Shown here: in pieces, positions 16,752-23,687 of the stretch
How positions within the stretch are numbered: position 1 is the first letter of the stretch
How the letters are laid out: each line of letters begins with the position of its first letter
From: CAYGEY01 sp964349065
GTDB taxonomy: Bacteria; Patescibacteriota; Gracilibacteria; 1-14-2-50-48-13
Direction of reading: 5' to 3'
NCBI GenBank assembly: GCA_964349065.1
Contig: CAYGEY010000010.1
Span: 1-30,468 of the forward strand
Length of the DNA stretch: 30,468 nt
Notes under the pieces: model-generated
The model's database searches: none
Told to the model about the DNA's origin: nothing
Seen by the model: only the letters and a program-made list of their open reading frames with translations
Program-made: the position numbers and the translations under genes

Positions 16752-17024
16752 TTATTGTAAAAATTTAGATAACTCTTCCCTTCGTTTCTCAAACTCCCCA
16801 GGAGTGAGTGTTTTGATCGAGAGAGCATGGATTTCATTGCCGATCATGTGACCCAGAGGCTTCATAACTAGTCTTTGCCTGCTAAGCAGCGACATACCCT
16901 CGAATCCTTCATCAATAATAAGTGCATGAAAATGCTCCCCGTCTCGGAGCGGGTTTTTGACGTAGATTTGAGCCTGCGGGAGGCTCTGTTGTATTAACTT
17001 AACTATATCTTTTTCTGATATCAT
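16752..17024 (-). CDS. BolA family protein
   Basis: The 90-aa protein has the BolA fold. The segment 'HALIIDEGFEGMSLLSRQRLVMKPLGHMIGNEIHALSIKTLTPGEF' contains the family signature (H-A-L-S-I-K-T-x-T-P-x-E). His32-33 and the HALS His are potential cluster ligands. BolA proteins pair with monothiol glutaredoxins to bind and transfer [2Fe-2S] clusters. The direct fusion-like neighbourhood with the glutaredoxin (5-nt gap) supports that role here. It starts 6 nt after the 424-aa gene, without a Shine-Dalgarno, so translation is probably coupled. Confidence 0.93.
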   Translation of the reverse strand: MISEKDIVKLIQQSLPQAQIYVKNPLRDGEHFHALIIDEGFEGMSLLSRQRLVMKPLGHMIGNEIHALSIKTLTPGEFEKRREELSKFLQ

Positions 17025-17030
17025 TATTTA

Positions 17031-18305
17031 CTATTTATCATATCTGTATTTTAACTCAGATAATCTTTTAAACAAGTCTTCTGCATCTTCCAACTTCCTT
17101 AAACGCTCCTCACTTGACAATGCCGGACTATCAAAACTATCTATGAGGGCTCGAAAAGTCAAAACGCTGGTTTGTGCATTTTTGAGCGCCTTCCAAAATT
17201 TGGACGGATCCAGTTCAGCGGTCGAGAATGCAAGTAATGCTTTTTTCTTGCTTAAATTTCCGGATAACAAATATTCGATCTGTGTTCGAAAGTTTCCAAG
17301 ATAAATATTCAAACTTGATTTGGATAATTCCTTAGAGATATCTTCAATTTCTGTAATACAAAAATCATAAGCTTCATTAAACAGTGATTTCAGATCCAAT
17401 GTTGCATTTGACTGTTTTTCTAAAGATGATCCAAAATGAGTTGCTGCTGCAAATTGTGCGGCATGATTAAGAGTCGTTCTATACTGCTTGAAAAGCTCTA
17501 TAGGTTTGCACTGTTCTAGTTGATGTCTTGCTATATCATCTGTTAATTTTTCTTGAGCAATAAGATATTGGTGCTCACTATATTTTATATAGTAGTGCAT
17601 TAAAATCCTGTCCTGACCTCCAAATGTCTTAAATCCCACCTTTTTGAAATGTGTTTTTAATACTGATAATACTGATGAAATGTATCGTTCGTCTCTAAAA
17701 AATGGAATTGAAATATTTATAAATTCTCTATGTAAAGACAAATCAATATTTTCTCCACCTTCGTTAAAAGCAGTCTCGAATGCCGCAATTGCATAAGAGA
17801 AATCCTTTGGTGAATAGAATTCTAACGTCCTCATCATTGATTCAATTTTCCGCACGACGTCATACTCAAGTATGAATCCGCATTCTGCTTGAAATCCTTC
17901 TTTTCTCATCTGCACGAGAATATCATTATTGCTTTGCAATTTTTTCTTTAATTCATGTATGGTGATTGAATACATAGTTGCTAAATCACTATCAATTCTT
18001 GCATTTTGTCCTATATCTGTAGTATTGTGCAAATAACATTCTTCATCCTCATTTATAACTTCACCAAGGATATTAATTGGTATGTTATCTCCATCATACG
18101 ATAAATCATCCACTATCAGGTCATTTTGAGGATTGAGAAAATATTCAGGATATTTTAATGGAAAATCCTTCACATCAAAATGTTCTATATATTTTTTAAC
18201 AAACTCTGTAATTTCTTCTATATTATCTACAACTTCTTTTTTTCTTTTTAAGACATTCGCATCTTCTGGTTGAGATAAAAATTTCTCATTATTCGCTGAA
18301 TTCAT
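17031..18305 (-). CDS. Hypothetical protein (424 aa) heading the bolA-glutaredoxin operon
   Basis: I do not recognise this protein. It is soluble, charged and mostly helical, without signal peptide, membrane segment or cysteine clusters (only scattered Cys). An acidic N-terminal third (…DNIEEITEFVKKYIEHFDVKDFPLKYPEYF…DDLSYDGDNIPIN…) is followed by long helices, with 'FFRDERYISSVLSVLKTHFKKVGF' near the middle and a C-terminal coiled-coil-like end 'LSSEERLRKLEDAEDLFKRLSELKYRYDK'. It lies 6 nt upstream of bolA under a good promoter, so a link to iron-sulphur handling is possible but rests only on position. Confidence 0.8.
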   Translation of the reverse strand: MNSANNEKFLSQPEDANVLKRKKEVVDNIEEITEFVKKYIEHFDVKDFPLKYPEYFLNPQNDLIVDDLSYDGDNIPINILGEVINEDEECYLHNTTDIGQNARIDSDLATMYSITIHELKKKLQSNNDILVQMRKEGFQAECGFILEYDVVRKIESMMRTLEFYSPKDFSYAIAAFETAFNEGGENIDLSLHREFINISIPFFRDERYISSVLSVLKTHFKKVGFKTFGGQDRILMHYYIKYSEHQYLIAQEKLTDDIARHQLEQCKPIELFKQYRTTLNHAAQFAAATHFGSSLEKQSNATLDLKSLFNEAYDFCITEIEDISKELSKSSLNIYLGNFRTQIEYLLSGNLSKKKALLAFSTAELDPSKFWKALKNAQTSVLTFRALIDSFDSPALSSEERLRKLEDAEDLFKRLSELKYRYDK

Positions 18306-18330
18306 ACTTCTTTGGTAAAAATAATATCTA

Positions 18331-18358
18331 TTTATAAACTTTTTATATAACTTGTCAA
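18331..18358 (-). promoter_or_regulatory. Promoter of the 424-aa/bolA/glutaredoxin operon
   Basis: On the minus strand a consensus TTGACA (18353-18358) and TATAAA (18331-18336) are 16 nt apart. The predicted start is near 18324, giving a leader of about 19 nt with only a weak AAAGAAG before ATG. Confidence 0.6.
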
Positions 18359-18412
18359 TACCTCTTGCCCTTTTCCCATTGCCTCAACTCATAGTTTCCA
18401 CAAATATCCTCG

Positions 18413-18421
18413 TGTAATAAT
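18413..18421 (+). promoter_or_regulatory. Extended -10 of the ferredoxin gene (leaderless)
   Basis: TG (18413-18414), one base, then AATAAT (18416-18421) forms an extended -10 that ends 6 nt before ATG 18428. No ribosome site is present. Confidence 0.45.
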
Positions 18422-18427
18422 TTTTCT

Positions 18428-18742
18428 ATGATAAACGTCACAATTGTAGATACAGCAAATTCCGTGCTTCTCAACTTTGTCGGGACAGCTGATGCGACAC
18501 TCATCGAGCAGATGGAGAACCATGCGTTTGATATGCCGTATTCGTGCAGAGCCGGGGCGTGTATGACGTGTGCTGTGGTGGTGAAACGTGGTAAGGAACA
18601 TATTTTGCAGGAGTTCGGGGGTGAGAAATTCATTGATACGGACGATGATCAGATTTTGACATGTATTGCCGGATTATCAAAAGATTCAGTTGAATCTGAG
18701 GAGGCGTTTGATGTTATTCTTGAGATGATTGATATGTATTAA
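18428..18742 (+). CDS. [2Fe-2S] ferredoxin
   Basis: The 104-aa protein is a plant/adrenodoxin-type ferredoxin. Cluster ligands are Cys40, Cys45, Cys48 (C-x4-C-x2-C in YSCRAGACMTC) and Cys79 (ILTCIAG). The acidic C-terminal half (DSVESEEAFDVILEMIDMY) fits docking to redox partners. A likely reductase or acceptor is not in the window; possible clients are ribonucleotide reductase activation or Fe-S assembly, both encoded nearby. It is a single gene, leaderless, and followed directly by the conserved hairpin shared with the end of mutY. Confidence 0.93.
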   Translation: MINVTIVDTANSVLLNFVGTADATLIEQMENHAFDMPYSCRAGACMTCAVVVKRGKEHILQEFGGEKFIDTDDDQILTCIAGLSKDSVESEEAFDVILEMIDMY

Positions 18743-18751
18743 GTGAATACT

Positions 18752-18840
18752 CTTAGGAAAAATAAAGTACCCGACTCTCAATTGTCTCCACGTTCGTTAC
18801 GACAAGAATCGAGTCTAGGGTACGTTTATTTTCCCTAAAG
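18752..18840 (+). repeat. Conserved three-stem hairpin element, copy A
   Basis: Nested stems: an outer imperfect stem (18752-18772 with 18818-18840), GACTC (18773-18777) with GAGTC (18811-18815), and TTGTC (18782-18786) with GACAA (18801-18805). The loop TCCACGTTCGTTAC is at 18787-18800. The same plan with a near-identical loop occurs at 23595-23677, with compensating base changes in the stems. It separates the convergent ferredoxin and mutY genes and overlaps the mutY stop codon, so it may serve as a bidirectional terminator besides any other role. Confidence 0.75.
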
Positions 18841-19770
18841 GTGATATTTATTATTCGTTTGAAATATCAATCCTTCCTTTTTCAACGTTCCTAAAATCTC
18901 CTCAAACTCTTTTCTGTCTGCGCCTTCAACTTGTTTCTTGTATTTATTGTAGAGAATTGTTTGTGAAATCATCTCCTCTTCCTCCCTCAGCACATCCATT
19001 ATCCGCCCCCTTCGAAACCTCTTCGTGTCTTTAAACGCCATTTTTTTCGGAAGGTTTTTCTGTGTTCTTTGGATCCGAAATACAAGCGGATCGTGATCTA
19101 CCTCAGGTCGTGTTGCACATTTCTTTCGCAATGGACAATCACTACAGGTAGCAGAGTTCGCTAAACACAACGTCGCTCCGATATCCATGATGGTCTGGAA
19201 AAATTCATACGGGTGTTCTTGGTCATATACATTTTCCACCAGGTTTTTCACATCTTTTTCTTTGAGGGTTTGCTGTTCCTCTATTTCATAAAAATACCGT
19301 GAAAGAACCCTCTTAATATTCACGTCATAAAAAGGCAGAGCTTGTCGGAATGCAAATACCATCACAGCTCCTGCAGTATATGGTCCAATGCCGGGGAGAT
19401 GCATCAGGGTTTCGTAGTCATCAGGAAGTATACCATGGTGATCCTTCACAACTGCCTTTGCAAGCATGTGCAAACGCATTGCCCGCGAATTGTACCCAAG
19501 TCCCTGCCAAGCGCGGATCACATCGGACTGACTTGCATTTGCAAGATCCTTCCAAGTTGGGAATTTGTCCAAAAACTCGAGGTACTTTGGCAGTACTCTC
19601 GATGTCTGAGTTTGTTGGAGCATCATTTCTGAAATGACGATCCTGTACGGATCAGAAGTCTCCCGCCAAGGGAAACTTCTGCCGTTTTGCTTATACCACC
19701 CGAGCAGAATCTCGTGGAAGTGCGCTAATATTTTATGATCCACATGCTTCACAGCTCTCCGGGTTATCAA
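18835..19770 (-). CDS. mutY: A/G-specific adenine DNA glycosylase without NUDIX domain
   Basis: MutY removes adenine mispaired with 8-oxoguanine. The 311-aa protein has catalytic Glu48 (SEMMLQQTQ), a helix-hairpin-helix LPGIGPYTAGA (125-135), catalytic Asp149 (FYDVNIKRVL) and the [4Fe-4S] ligands Cys202, Cys209, Cys212 and Cys218 with C-x6-C-x2-C-x5-C spacing. The usual C-terminal NUDIX-like 8-oxoG recognition domain is absent. Instead about 75 residues remain that resemble a winged helix (FRRGRIMDVLREEEEMISQTILYNKY…LKKEGLI). The ATG at 19770 overlaps the end of nrdA by 38 nt; a GTG six codons later is an alternative. It is the last gene of nrdB-nrdA-mutY. Confidence 0.92.
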   Translation of the reverse strand: MITRRAVKHVDHKILAHFHEILLGWYKQNGRSFPWRETSDPYRIVISEMMLQQTQTSRVLPKYLEFLDKFPTWKDLANASQSDVIRAWQGLGYNSRAMRLHMLAKAVVKDHHGILPDDYETLMHLPGIGPYTAGAVMVFAFRQALPFYDVNIKRVLSRYFYEIEEQQTLKEKDVKNLVENVYDQEHPYEFFQTIMDIGATLCLANSATCSDCPLRKKCATRPEVDHDPLVFRIQRTQKNLPKKMAFKDTKRFRRGRIMDVLREEEEMISQTILYNKYKKQVEGADRKEFEEILGTLKKEGLIFQTNNKYHL

Positions 19771-22096
19771 GTGAACATACCATTTCTTTCACTCTCTCCT
19801 CCTCAGTCATGACAATATTTTCTACAGGAGTATTGGTATTTGCAGCTGTATGATCGACCGTGAATTGCGTAGCCTTTGAAGCAGCTTGAGTCCTCAGATA
19901 ATACATACCCGTTTTCAGCCCGCGCTCCCATGCATAAAAATGCATACTCGTGAGTTTGGCAAAATTGGGATCTTTCACAAATAAATTCATGCTCTGACCC
20001 TGACAAACATACGCCCCGCGTTCTGCCGCCATGTCAATCACCGTCTTCATACTTACCTCCCATGCTGTTTTATAGAGCTCTCTTAAATGCTCAGGTATTT
20101 CTAATATATTCTGAACAGATCCGTTATGCGCCATAATCTTATTCTTCATCTCAGGATTCCACATATCGATCTTTTCCAAATCTTCCACTAAATGTTTGTT
20201 CACGATGACAAATTCTCCGGAGAGTACTCGGCGTACATAGAGGTTGGAGGTATACGGCTCAAAGCATTCGTTGTTACCAAGGATTTGTCCTGTGGTTGCA
20301 GTTGGCATGAGCGCAATTAACAGTGAATTTCTCAGACCCACTTTCTTGATTCTTTCTTTCAATGTCGCAAAATCCCACCGAGACGTTGGAATAGCGCCCC
20401 ATAAATCAAACTGTAAAATCCCCTGTGATGCGGGACTACCTGCAAAGGTTTCATACGGTCCCTCTTTTTCAGACAGATCAGCTGAGGCGGTGAGTGAGGC
20501 ATAATACATTGTTTCAAAGATTTCCTTATTAAGTTGTCTCGCTTTATCACTCTCAAACGGAAACCGCATCAAAATAAATGCATCGGCTAATCCCTGAATA
20601 CCAAGTCCCACCGGGCGATGTCGTCTATTAGATCGCTCTGTCTCCGGGACCGGGTATTGGTTGCGATCTATCACTCGATTCATATTAAGTACTGCCTGAT
20701 ACGCAACTTCATAGAGTTTATTATGATCAAAAATCCCGTCCTTGATAAATTTTGGAAGTGCGACAGAAGCAAGGTTACAAACAGCAGATTCGTCCGGTGT
20801 GGAAACCTCAAAAATCTCATGACAAAGATTACTGGACTTAATAACACCGATATTTTTCTGATTTGATTTCTTATTCACGGCGTCTTTGTAACCGATGTAC
20901 GGCGTTCCCGTCTCAATCTGAGCTTCAAGGACTTTAAACCAAAGATCGCGTGCTTTTACAACTCTCGCAGACTTTCCTTCTAATTCATATTTATGATATA
21001 AATCCTCAAACTCCTGACCAAACACGTCAGAGAGTCCCGGAGCAACAACCGGATCAAAAAGAGACCAGTCCTTGTCATCTTTCACTCTCTGCATAAATAA
21101 GTCAGAAACCCAAAGACCATAAAAAAGATCGCGGGCACGCATTTCTTCTTTTCCGTGATTTTTTCTCAGGTCGAGAAACTCAAAAATATCCGCATGCCAA
21201 GGTTCAAGGTAAATAGCGAACGCACCTTTTCGTTTTCCGGCCTGATCAACATAGCGCGCGGTTTCATTGAACACTCGAAGCATCGGTACAATCCCGGCTG
21301 AAACACCATTGTTTCCTTTGATTATAGAACCCTTGGATCTGATATTGTGTACATGTACAGAAAGTCCTGAACCGGATTTTGATATCATCGCAACTTGTTT
21401 GAGAGTATCATAAATACCATCCAAACTATCATCTTTCATCGCCACCAAGAAACAACTCGACATTTGCGCCTGACGCGTTCCGGCATTGAACAATGTCGGA
21501 GAGGCGTGAGTAAAATATTTTTCTGACATCATTTCATAGGTTTTTCTCACGTTTTCAATATCATCATGATGGATGCCGATAGCGACTCGCATACAAAGGT
21601 ATTGCGGCCGCTCGAGCGTCTTTCCGTTTACTTTTAAGAGATATGCCTTTTCTAAAGTTTTAAACGCAAAAAAATCATAACCCAGATCTCGCTCATGCAC
21701 TACCATTGCATCAAACACTTCTTTGTTGCGCATAACGCATTCAAAAAACTCTTCACTCACCAATGGAAACGGAGTTCCTGATTTTGGGTGGATGTGATGA
21801 AATAATTCCGTCACCGTGTCCGAAAAACTATTAGACGTGTTTTTTTGTAGATCAGAAGCGGCAATACGCCCTGCCAAAAAGCCATAATCCGGATGCACCG
21901 GCGTCATGGAGGCGGCAGTTTCTGCAACCAATACATCCAAATCCTTTGTCGTCATCGAGTCAATAACAGACACAGCCACCTTTTTGGTTATTTCCACAGG
22001 TTCTACTTTGAGACCATAGGAAAGATTCTCCACACGTTCGGTGATCTTGTCTAACATGATAGGTTCTCTTGTTCCATTTCTTTTGATGACTTCCAT
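19733..22096 (-). CDS. nrdA: Ribonucleoside-diphosphate reductase, large subunit (class I)
   Basis: NrdA reduces ribonucleotides to deoxyribonucleotides. The 787-aa protein begins with an ATP-cone (residues about 1-90; VIKRNGTREP…), the usual allosteric activity domain. Active-site residues are Cys215 (MSSCFL), Asn423, Cys425 and Glu427 (NLCHEI) and Cys440 (AVCNLAS). The radical-transfer tyrosine pair is in 'GMYYLRTQ'. The C-terminal redox pair is CEACGS. The sequence resembles the eukaryote-like branch of class I enzymes (…KSGSGLSVHVHNIRSKGS…). It follows nrdB by 22 nt without a Shine-Dalgarno and overlaps mutY. Confidence 0.97.
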   Translation of the reverse strand: MEVIKRNGTREPIMLDKITERVENLSYGLKVEPVEITKKVAVSVIDSMTTKDLDVLVAETAASMTPVHPDYGFLAGRIAASDLQKNTSNSFSDTVTELFHHIHPKSGTPFPLVSEEFFECVMRNKEVFDAMVVHERDLGYDFFAFKTLEKAYLLKVNGKTLERPQYLCMRVAIGIHHDDIENVRKTYEMMSEKYFTHASPTLFNAGTRQAQMSSCFLVAMKDDSLDGIYDTLKQVAMISKSGSGLSVHVHNIRSKGSIIKGNNGVSAGIVPMLRVFNETARYVDQAGKRKGAFAIYLEPWHADIFEFLDLRKNHGKEEMRARDLFYGLWVSDLFMQRVKDDKDWSLFDPVVAPGLSDVFGQEFEDLYHKYELEGKSARVVKARDLWFKVLEAQIETGTPYIGYKDAVNKKSNQKNIGVIKSSNLCHEIFEVSTPDESAVCNLASVALPKFIKDGIFDHNKLYEVAYQAVLNMNRVIDRNQYPVPETERSNRRHRPVGLGIQGLADAFILMRFPFESDKARQLNKEIFETMYYASLTASADLSEKEGPYETFAGSPASQGILQFDLWGAIPTSRWDFATLKERIKKVGLRNSLLIALMPTATTGQILGNNECFEPYTSNLYVRRVLSGEFVIVNKHLVEDLEKIDMWNPEMKNKIMAHNGSVQNILEIPEHLRELYKTAWEVSMKTVIDMAAERGAYVCQGQSMNLFVKDPNFAKLTSMHFYAWERGLKTGMYYLRTQAASKATQFTVDHTAANTNTPVENIVMTEEERVKEMVCSLDNPESCEACGS

Positions 22097-22118
22097 GAGG
22101 CTTTTGGTAATAAATGAA

Positions 22119-23084
22119 TTAAAAACTTTCGTCCAGGGCGAATGCAGTATCTCCGGAGAGAATAGATGCTTTTTGGTAGTCTCCTACCCTCTTCTCGAAG
22201 AAATTTGTCTTCCCCTGCATTGAGATGGTCTCCATAAAATCAAACGGATTTGCCGAATTATAAAGTTTTGGTAGACCTAGGCGGACTAGCCAAAAATCAG
22301 CAACATACTCAATATATTGGGCCATTAATTTAGAATTCATACCGATGAGATCAACAGGGAGCGCTGTGCATATAAACTCTTGTTCAATGCTTACCGCCTC
22401 AGCGACTATCTCGTATATTCGATCTTTTGATAATTTATGTTTCAGCATGGAATAAAATAAACATGCGGCTTCGCAGTGCATATTTTCGTCCCTTGAGATC
22501 AGCTCATTCGAAAAAGATAGTCCTGGCATAAGTCCCCTCTTTTTTAGCCAGAAAATTGAACAAAACGCGCCGGAAAAGAAAATCCCCTCGATTGCCATAA
22601 ACGCGATGAGCCGCTCAGCAAAATCAGGAGACTGGATCCACCGAAGTGCCCATTGGGCTTTCTTAGCGATGGTGGGGATGGTCTGAATTGAGTTAAACAA
22701 AAACTCCTTTTCTTTCGGATCTTTAATATATGTATCAATAAGTAATGAATATGTTTCGGCATGGATATTCTCCATCATAATCTGAAAACCGTAAAAACAC
22801 CTAGCCTCGGGTAGTTGCACTTCGCGCATAAAATTCACTGCGAGATTTTCATTCACGATCCCGTCAGCCGCCGCAAAAAACGCTAAAACGTGAGAAATAA
22901 AATGTCTCTCACCTGTATTGAGTTTGTCCCAATATGCCAGGTCATCGGATAAATCAATCTCTTCCGCAGTCCAAAAAGAAGCTTCCGCCATTTTATACAA
23001 CGCCCAAATTTCATCGTGTTTGATTGGGAACACTACAAATCTCGAATCATTTTTTGCGAGCAACATTTCATCGGAGGAAGGCAT
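22119..23084 (-). CDS. nrdB: Ribonucleoside-diphosphate reductase, small subunit (class Ia-type)
   Basis: The 321-aa protein is the radical-generating R2 subunit. Metal ligands and the radical tyrosine keep family spacing: Asp74, Glu105, His108, Tyr112 (MENIHAETY), then Glu in AIEGIFF and Glu/His in RDENMHCEA. The tyrosine indicates a Tyr-radical enzyme rather than the Tyr-less class Ic. The tail FALDESF matches the C-terminal peptide that docks into NrdA. Like NrdA it is eukaryote-like (YSLLIDTYIKDP). The gene leads the operon. Confidence 0.97.
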   Translation of the reverse strand: MPSSDEMLLAKNDSRFVVFPIKHDEIWALYKMAEASFWTAEEIDLSDDLAYWDKLNTGERHFISHVLAFFAAADGIVNENLAVNFMREVQLPEARCFYGFQIMMENIHAETYSLLIDTYIKDPKEKEFLFNSIQTIPTIAKKAQWALRWIQSPDFAERLIAFMAIEGIFFSGAFCSIFWLKKRGLMPGLSFSNELISRDENMHCEAACLFYSMLKHKLSKDRIYEIVAEAVSIEQEFICTALPVDLIGMNSKLMAQYIEYVADFWLVRLGLPKLYNSANPFDFMETISMQGKTNFFEKRVGDYQKASILSGDTAFALDESF

Positions 23085-23114
23085 GTTTAAGAAAAGTGAG
23101 GTATAAAAAAAGCC

Positions 23115-23143
23115 GTTATAGGCAGGTCATTAAAAAAGATCAA
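23115..23143 (-). promoter_or_regulatory. Promoter of nrdB-nrdA-mutY
   Basis: On the minus strand TTGATC (23138-23143) and TATAAC (23115-23120) are 17 nt apart. The start is expected near 23108, with a leader of about 23 nt and no Shine-Dalgarno. Confidence 0.55.
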
Positions 23144-23145
23144 AT

Positions 23146-23193
23146 ACTACATATGCGTAGACACATCAAAACTTACCACTACATATAGGGTTA
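23146..23193 (+). promoter_or_regulatory. Tandem operator-like repeats upstream of nrdB
   Basis: ACTACATAT occurs at 23146-23154 and 23178-23186, exactly 32 bp apart. The first is part of the imperfect palindrome CTAC-N6-GTAG (23147-23160). Spacing of about three helical turns immediately upstream of the nrdB -35 resembles the arrangement of paired NrdR boxes in other bacteria. The match to the NrdR consensus is only partial, so the regulator is not certain. Confidence 0.35.
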
Positions 23194-23206
23194 ACAAGGA
23201 GATTTC

Positions 23207-23317
23207 GTGAAAAAAACTATTGCAAAGAAACAGATGTGTAGTCCACGTCTATGCATCATGAAGAAATGCTTGGTTGACCAAGTACAAATTTATGAGCAGA
23301 CTTCATCTAAATTGTAG
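23207..23317 (+). CDS. Putative 36-aa cysteine-containing micro-protein (GTG start)
   Basis: GTG at 23207 is preceded by AAGGAGA at 23196-23202, one of the best ribosome sites in the window. The frame encodes 36 residues, starting MKKTIAKKQM, with Cys11, Cys16 and Cys21 in C-x4-C-x4-C spacing and a strongly basic first half, then stops at TAG 23315-23317. There is no signal peptide. A long-range inverted repeat (GCGTAGACACATC at 23155-23167 with parts of 23233-23254) could fold the message. It may be a real small protein or a leader peptide; no downstream gene is on this strand. Function unknown. Confidence 0.42.
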   Translation: MKKTIAKKQMCSPRLCIMKKCLVDQVQIYEQTSSKL

Positions 23318-23331
23318 ATAGTACATTAAGG

Positions 23332-23565
23332 TCAGGATTTCTTTACTTTTTCTTTCACAATTTCAGCAGAACGAACCGGATTTTGATGCTGATATACCGT
23401 TTCCCCAATCTTCATATTCGGACCATGTTTACATTGATCGAGGCATTGCCCATCGATAATTTCGATATCATACCCCTTGTCTTTGACCTGAGTGAGACGT
23501 TCAATAATATATTTTGAACGAAGTCCGCATGTGGAACCTCGGCAAACTTCAATTTTATGTGTCAT
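23332..23565 (-). CDS. Thioredoxin-like [2Fe-2S] protein
   Basis: The 77-aa protein matches the thioredoxin-like ferredoxin / NuoE-type cluster domain. Ligands are Cys8, Cys13 (CRGSTC), Cys41 and Cys45 (CLDQC), followed by 'KHGPNM', the usual loop. Such small proteins carry electrons, but no Nuo or hydrogenase partner is in the window. A -10-like TAAAAT at 23572-23577 (minus strand) ends 6 nt before ATG, so it is probably leaderless. Conserved hairpin copy B starts 29 nt upstream. Confidence 0.88.
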   Translation of the reverse strand: MTHKIEVCRGSTCGLRSKYIIERLTQVKDKGYDIEIIDGQCLDQCKHGPNMKIGETVYQHQNPVRSAEIVKEKVKKS

Positions 23566-23594
23566 GAGAAAATTTTAAATTCTTTGTAACTTTT

Positions 23595-23677
23595 GGAAAG
23601 AGTTAATGTACACGTCTCTCCATTGCCTTCACGTCCGTTACGGCAAGAGATCGAGACTTAGCACATTGACTCTTTCC
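23595..23677 (+). repeat. Conserved three-stem hairpin element, copy B
   Basis: Nested stems: GGAAAGAGTTAATGT (23595-23609) with ACATTGACTCTTTCC (23663-23677), GTCTC (23614-23618) with GAGAC (23653-23657), and TTGCC (23623-23627) with GGCAA (23642-23646). The loop TTCACGTCCGTTAC is at 23628-23641. It has the same architecture and orientation as copy A at 18752-18840; 12 of 14 loop bases are identical. It lies 10 nt beyond the DHH gene's 3' end and upstream of the [2Fe-2S] gene, so it could also end the DHH transcript. Confidence 0.75.
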
Positions 23678-23687
23678 ATATTTCTAC

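Noticed and set aside
18752..18840. Integron attC site or CRISPR-like repeat
   Set aside because: The element is palindromic, but the attC core sequences do not sit at its ends, there is no integrase, and only two distant copies exist, with no spacer array.
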